A DNA stretch of 64,000 bases from Bog-473 sp963711065 (GTDB lineage Bacteria > Actinomycetota > Acidimicrobiia > Acidimicrobiales > RAAP-2), in the NCBI GenBank assembly GCA_963711065.1, contig CAVQCO010000009.1:62001-126000 (forward strand), written 5' to 3'. The position numbers were made by a program, and so were the translations under genes. Numbering within the stretch: position 1 is the first letter of the stretch; every line of letters starts with the position of its first letter. The notes beneath the pieces were generated by a model, which saw nothing but the letters and a program-made list of their open reading frames with translations, was not told the origin of the DNA and ran no database searches. Shown in pieces: positions 63,671 to 64,000 of this stretch.

Positions 63671-64000
63671 ATGGGTGGCAACGGCCTGCAGGGGCGCAAC
63701 TGGGTGCTGGCCGCGATGATCTTCGCGGTCGCGATGACGTTCATCGACCAGACGATCGTCTCCATCGCCGTCCCCAACATCCAGCGCGAGCTCGGCCTGA
63801 CCTCCACGGGTACCCAGTGGGTCGTCAACGCCTACCTGCTCGCGCTGGCGGCGACGTTCGCCCTCGGCGGGAGGCTGTCGGACATCTTCGGCCACACCAG
63901 GATGTGCGTGATCGGCGTGGTCGTGTTCGTGCTGGCCTCGGTCATGTGCGGGCTGACGCCGAAGGGCTCTTACGCGGAGGCGTGGATCGTCGGGTTCCGC
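63671..64000 (+). CDS. MFS transporter, DHA2-like, 3' partial
   Basis: The first 110 residues only. NWVLAAMIFAVAMTFIDQTI then VSIAVPNIQRELGLTSTGTQ and WVVNAYLLALAATFALGGRL, with a DIFGHTRMCVIG loop, match the 14-helix DHA2 drug/proton antiporters (EmrB/QacA type). The gene runs past the right edge. Substrate unknown. Confidence 0.85.
   Translation, partial: MGGNGLQGRNWVLAAMIFAVAMTFIDQTIVSIAVPNIQRELGLTSTGTQWVVNAYLLALAATFALGGRLSDIFGHTRMCVIGVVVFVLASVMCGLTPKGSYAEAWIVGFR

Overview
The window is very GC-rich, with densely packed genes, many GTG starts and many 1-4 base overlaps. CarD, a SigR/RsrA-type sigma/anti-sigma pair, a DUF2342 protein, glucosyl-3-phosphoglycerate synthase, a DUF222/HNH protein and CysO-like thrC-cysO-groEL synteny all point to an actinobacterium. 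The secreted GYWLVASDGGIF repeat proteins and the gene order suggest class Acidimicrobiia; this placement is inference, since no rRNA is present. No stretch over 300 bases lacks a gene.

Layout. 1-6 kb: 3' part of a secreted GH43-like protein with six C-terminal repeats, a CGNR regulator coupled to a methylmalonyl-CoA decarboxylase, a membrane protein and a secreted orphan. 6-11.5 kb: a soluble-adenylyl-cyclase-like cyclase/ATPase/TPR protein, an AEC-like permease and a CADD/PqqC-like enzyme. 11.5-14.2 kb: a MurD-type ligase next to MurL, a glutamate-racemase-independent D-Glu route for peptidoglycan. 14.3-17 kb: a cNMP-binding protein, PgeF, and a MerR regulator divergent from a MaoC-like hydratase. 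17-20 kb: zinc uptake operon znuA-znuC-znuB-zur with a palindrome at its start. 20-22 kb: SDR and cytochrome P450. 22-35 kb: sigma/anti-sigma pair, DUF2342 protein, then an almost unbroken cofactor cluster: tilS-hpt, folE, folP, an inactive-phosphatase-like gene, folB, folK, DUF2520, panC, panD, nadB, nadC, coaX, lysS. 35-40 kb: small secreted protein, polyprenyl synthase, clpC, acetyltransferase. 40-47 kb: nuclease remnant, HNH protein, then radA-disA-carD-ispD-ispF-rlmB and mscL. 47-51 kb: tRNA-Thr, LytR_C protein, otsB/otsA/gpgS sugar-phosphate genes. 51-56.5 kb: SAM-I riboswitch-thrC-cysO, CIRCE-groEL, hemQ-larE-NIL. 56.5-59.9 kb: Nudix, GNAT, TetR, SRPBCC, MBL. 59.9-63.4 kb: two tandem secreted paralogs ending in the same repeat cassette as the first gene, with about 870 nearly identical bases. 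The window ends inside an MFS transporter.

Thirteen single-base frame breaks disrupt eleven otherwise well-formed genes, eight of the breaks between 12 and 21.6 kb, and several fall in genes expected to be essential (murD, nadC, ispD). I treat them as probable consensus errors rather than gene decay, and give the gene limits across each break.

The most notable features are the MurD-MurL pair, the SAM-I riboswitch on a threonine synthase operon whose second gene is a sulfur carrier, the repeat cassette shared by three secreted proteins, and the pseudo-phosphatase inside the folate operon. I found no CRISPR array, insertion sequence, prophage or replication origin.
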